Program-made: the position numbers and the translations under genes
Shown: positions 28,871 to 31,682 of the stretch, piece by piece
Numbering within the stretch: position 1 is the stretch's first letter
Layout of the letters: every line of letters starts with the position of its first letter
Source: Methylotenera_A sp031369365
GTDB lineage: Bacteria; Pseudomonadota; Gammaproteobacteria; Burkholderiales; Methylophilaceae
Assembly: GCA_031369365.1 (NCBI GenBank)
Contig: JANMOP010000062.1
Location: forward strand, 1-31,682
Direction of reading: 5' to 3'
Length of the DNA stretch: 31,682 nt
The notes under the pieces: model-generated
Database searches by the model: none
What the model was told of the DNA's origin: nothing
The model's input: the letters and a program-made list of their open reading frames with translations, nothing else

Positions 28871-30294
28871 CTAAAATCTTTGCGCGTTTCTAGCAATGCT
28901 ATCAACAATAAAATCTCACCTAATACAGCCTTACCAAAGCCTGCGCGCGCGCCATCACGGTTATCGGTAATTAAACTTCGCAAATAATCTTTGGCATTGT
29001 CGCTTGGCCAAATTGTATAGAGTTTTTGCATAATATTAGGAAATTCTTCTAAATATTGCGGCAATGTTCCAGGCGCAATTGAGTCATCCCATGCTTGGGT
29101 CGTTACATTAAAGTTGGCCTTCAAGCCTTTGGCATATTTTTTAAACTCTTCTTTTAAATTAAGTTTTCTAAAAATTTCTAATAAATACAGCCAATGATTA
29201 ATGGACGCTTTTGGGTTTGCCTCAATAGTTAATTTAAGATGAGCAATCGCATCCTGACTGCGATGAATGCTCATCAGCAATTTTGCTTCTACCAAGGTGG
29301 CGTCTGCATTTGACTGCGCTTTTTGTGGCTCGGCATTTTGTATGTCCTGTTTAATTTCTTGTATGGTTTGCTGATCCATTGCTTGCCCTTCATCTTTCCA
29401 GTGCCCGCCAAAATCCAGCAAGGTGTCATCCATCTGCGGAATGGCATTGGTAAAGTTAGAGAACATACGCTGCCGATATTTTTTAAGTAGCAATGTGCCT
29501 AAAGTAACCAGCGCAAGCAAAGCCAAAATAATGATGATTAATTTTGTATTGTTATTTTTAAACAGCAAGCTTACAGCTTGCGGCATAGATATTGAGGTTT
29601 GCGTAGCTATTGTCTCTACTGCGTCTGATTTTTTATGATTAAACTTGATGTCGCTCAAGTTTTTAAACACTTTTTTAACAGGCAAATTATTGACAGGCAA
29701 GTTGTTAGTAGGTGAGCTTGTATTTGGTAAATTTAGGGTTTTATCTAAAATTAGTTTTAAGTCATTTAATTTGGCTTGTAAGAAAATTATTTTTTTATTC
29801 AGCTCAGCCAGCTCTTCTTTTAAAAATGCGTTTTTATTCACTAACCATTCGTAATCTTGCATCAATTTTGCTGGCACTTGTTCAATTGCCTGCCCAATGT
29901 CGTAGCTTAATTGCAACTTTTTCTTGTGCGGTTTTTTTCGGCTAGCAATCGTCCCATCTTTACTATACGAAAGTAATTTTAAGGTGGGGATCACCAACAG
30001 AGTAGCCGTTTCAAAACGCTTAACAGGATTTAAATCTGCTTGAATATTGCTACTTAAACGCAAAGTTTTAGCTATAAATTTCCGCTGCATGGCTTGGTTT
30101 TTTGGGTAAAACAAACGCGCAACATCATTTAAATTTTCACCTGGCAATATCGGCCAAGTCATACTATTAGCGTCTTGTAGCTCTGCCTCTAAAATTAAGC
30201 CATCATCTGCAATAGCAACTACGCTGGTGCTTAACACTAAACCACTGAGTATTAGCGCAAGTAAAATTACTAAATTTAAATTTAGCTTCCACAT
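28867..30294 (-). CDS. FimV-like inner-membrane protein (LysM-like, no FimV N-domain)
   Basis: A 475-residue protein sharing its architecture and C-terminus with the FimV-like protein at 13726-15621. A signal peptide or anchor (LVILLALILSGLVLSTSVVA) precedes a LysM-like segment at about 44-100 (WPILPGENLNDVARLFYP, then LLVIPTLK) that may bind peptidoglycan. A coiled coil follows at about 145-190, then a linker with NNLPVNNLPVKK and a TM helix at about 250-270 (LIIIILALLALVTLGTLLL). The cytoplasmic part has TPR-like helices (AKLLMSIHRSQDAIAHLKL), ending with ARAGFGKAVLGEILLLIALL, clearly related to RAGFEKSVLEELLLL of the other protein. It lies 11 bp after argH and is probably co-transcribed. 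A role in polar organisation or pilus function is inferred from FimV. Confidence 0.72.
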   Translation of the reverse strand: MWKLNLNLVILLALILSGLVLSTSVVAIADDGLILEAELQDANSMTWPILPGENLNDVARLFYPKNQAMQRKFIAKTLRLSSNIQADLNPVKRFETATLLVIPTLKLLSYSKDGTIASRKKPHKKKLQLSYDIGQAIEQVPAKLMQDYEWLVNKNAFLKEELAELNKKIIFLQAKLNDLKLILDKTLNLPNTSSPTNNLPVNNLPVKKVFKNLSDIKFNHKKSDAVETIATQTSISMPQAVSLLFKNNNTKLIIIILALLALVTLGTLLLKKYRQRMFSNFTNAIPQMDDTLLDFGGHWKDEGQAMDQQTIQEIKQDIQNAEPQKAQSNADATLVEAKLLMSIHRSQDAIAHLKLTIEANPKASINHWLYLLEIFRKLNLKEEFKKYAKGLKANFNVTTQAWDDSIAPGTLPQYLEEFPNIMQKLYTIWPSDNAKDYLRSLITDNRDGARAGFGKAVLGEILLLIALLETRKDFS

Positions 30295-30305
30295 ATTAAT
30301 CTAGC

Positions 30306-31682
30306 TTAATTTAAAAATTTGTGGGCACGCGCAATGGCTAGTTTCACTTGGGCGGGTGCAGTACCGCCAATATGGTTGCGGCTGGCTACCGAGCCTTCCA
30401 GCGTCAGCACTTGATACACATCGTCAGTTATCATGGCGCTGAATTTTTGTAGCTCATTTAATGGTAAATCGGCCAAATCGCAGCCTTTTTGCACACCATG
30501 TTTTACTGCCTGCGCGACAACCTCATGTGCATCTCTAAAAGGCATGCCTTTTTTCACCAAATAATCAGCTAAATCGGTCGCCGTGGCAAAACCTTCTAGT
30601 GCGGCTTGACGCATATTGGCTTTGTTCACTGTAATACCACGTAGCATATCGGCGTAAATTTCTAGGGTAATTAATAGCGTATCAGCCGTGTCAAATAGCG
30701 GTTCTTTATCTTCTTGATTGTCTTTATTATAAGCCAGCGGCTGGCCTTTCATCAGGGTCAGCAGTCCCATCAAATGTCCATAGATGCGGCCAGTTTTACC
30801 GCGCACCAGCTCTGGCACGTCAGGGTTTTTCTTTTGCGGCATAATCGATGAGCCCGTGCAAAATCTGTCAGCAATATCAATAAACGCGAACCGAGGGCTT
30901 GACCACAAAATCAACTCTTCAGAACAGCGCGATAAATGCATCATCAACACAGAAGCGGCGGCGGCAAATTCAATGGCAAAATCACGATCTGAGACCGCAT
31001 CGAGCGAGTTTTCACACACGCCGTCAAAGCCTAAAGTTTTGGCGACCATTTCGCGATCAATCGGGTAGCTTGTGCCCGCCAGCGCCGCTGCGCCTAACGG
31101 CAAACGGTTAATACGTTTACGACAGTCTGCAAAGCGTTCCGCATCGCGTTTTAGCATCTCAAAATAAGCCATAAGATGATGGCCAAATGTGACTGGCTGC
31201 GCAACTTGCAGGTGCGTAAAGCCTGGCATGATGGTGTCAACATGTGTTTGGGCTAAATCTAAAATAGAAATTTGTAGCTTATTAATGCCCGCTAAAACGT
31301 GGTCTGTCGTAGCGCGCAGCCAAAGCCGCACATCGGTTGCCACTTGGTCATTTCTTGAACGACCCGTATGTAAGCGCTTACCTGCATCGCCAATTTTATC
31401 GGTGAGGCGTTTTTCGATATTCAGATGCACGTCTTCTAAATCTAACAGCCATTCAAATTTACCCGCTTGAATTTCTGCCAATATTTCACTCAAGCCGCTT
31501 TCAATCTCACTGACATCTTTTTGAGAAATAATGCCCTGCGCACCCAGCATTTGCGCGTGCGCCAGCGAGCCTTGTATATCAAATTCGGCTAAGCGCTTAT
31601 CAAAATCAATAGAAGCGGTATATTTTTTGACCAATTCGGCCACAGGTTCGTTAAACCGCCCAGACCAGATTTTTGATTTTTG
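30306..31682 (-). CDS. argH: Argininosuccinate lyase (start codon outside window)
   Basis: ArgH splits argininosuccinate into arginine and fumarate, the last step of arginine synthesis. The frame stays open to the window edge. The first visible residues QKSKIWSGRFNEP are the normal ArgH N-terminus, so only a few residues are missing and a GTG at 31643 is internal. Landmarks are FDIQGSLAHAQML, RSRNDQVATDVRLWLR, the TGFTHLQ-type MPGFTHLQVAQP, and the superfamily signature GSSIMPQKKNPD with the catalytic Ser. About 458 residues are visible, close to full length. The FimV-like gene follows 11 bp after its stop. Confidence 0.97.
   Translation of the reverse strand, partial: QKSKIWSGRFNEPVAELVKKYTASIDFDKRLAEFDIQGSLAHAQMLGAQGIISQKDVSEIESGLSEILAEIQAGKFEWLLDLEDVHLNIEKRLTDKIGDAGKRLHTGRSRNDQVATDVRLWLRATTDHVLAGINKLQISILDLAQTHVDTIMPGFTHLQVAQPVTFGHHLMAYFEMLKRDAERFADCRKRINRLPLGAAALAGTSYPIDREMVAKTLGFDGVCENSLDAVSDRDFAIEFAAAASVLMMHLSRCSEELILWSSPRFAFIDIADRFCTGSSIMPQKKNPDVPELVRGKTGRIYGHLMGLLTLMKGQPLAYNKDNQEDKEPLFDTADTLLITLEIYADMLRGITVNKANMRQAALEGFATATDLADYLVKKGMPFRDAHEVVAQAVKHGVQKGCDLADLPLNELQKFSAMITDDVYQVLTLEGSVASRNHIGGTAPAQVKLAIARAHKFLN

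Noticed and set aside
28863..28875. Overlapping stop codons of hemW and the convergent FimV-like gene as a regulatory device
   Set aside because: A 4-bp tail-to-tail overlap is common in compact genomes and needs no special explanation.
31643..31682. argH starting at 31643
   Set aside because: That codon is an internal GTG. The frame continues to the window edge through the conserved WSGRFNEP segment.

Overview
The window looks like chromosomal DNA of a betaproteobacterium, most likely a methylotroph-like member of the Methylophilaceae (inferred). The evidence is gene order (rplM-rpsI-argC-bactofilin-erpA; yicC-gmk-rpoZ-spoT-recG; kinase-PP2C-rph-rdgB-hemW), moderate-to-low GC, and protein similarity recognised by eye. 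No phage, integrase, CRISPR array, tRNA or rRNA was seen.

Layout. 1-258 is the 3' end of citrate synthase. 294-2576 (+) carries a short CDF-like cation transporter and a membrane acyltransferase; the acyltransferase lies between two degenerate ~300-bp direct repeats. 10133-2886 (-) is a heavy-metal efflux operon czcI-czcC-czcB-czcA followed by a lipoprotein SGNH esterase. 13493-10175 (-) runs rplM-rpsI, terminator, argC, a short DUF6776-like membrane coiled-coil protein, bactofilin, erpA. 13726-15621 (+) is a FimV-like protein behind a near-perfect sigma-54 promoter. 23747-15639 (-) is yicC, gmk, rpoZ, spoT, recG, ubiC, ubiA. 23898-28870 (+) is a Hanks-type kinase, a PP2C phosphatase, rph, rdgB, a small conserved protein and hemW. 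31682-28867 (-) is argH (5' end outside the window) and a second FimV-like protein.

How the genes relate. Most are housekeeping: ribosome, arginine synthesis (argC, argH), stringent response and transcription (spoT, rpoZ), nucleotide hygiene (gmk, rdgB), ubiquinone entry steps (ubiC, ubiA), Fe-S and heme delivery (erpA, hemW). The accessory layer is metal efflux, a kinase/phosphatase pair, and two FimV-like inner-membrane proteins. These two share a C-terminal domain, but one carries a FimV N-domain and the other a LysM-like domain.

The most notable non-genic signal is a set of small palindromic or repetitive elements that touch coding sequence. One lies in frame inside recG. One fills the whole spoT-recG gap and supplies recG's apparent TTG start. 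One starts in the rph stop codon and ends 9 bp before rdgB. Two degenerate copies of another flank ubiC. Short tandem arrays (11, 14 and 17 bp) sit at gene starts, including five helically phased TATGAT boxes before the kinase and a 14-bp array that creates two five-codon mini-ORFs chained to the DUF6776 start. Family names are from memory and pattern recognition; no database search was run.
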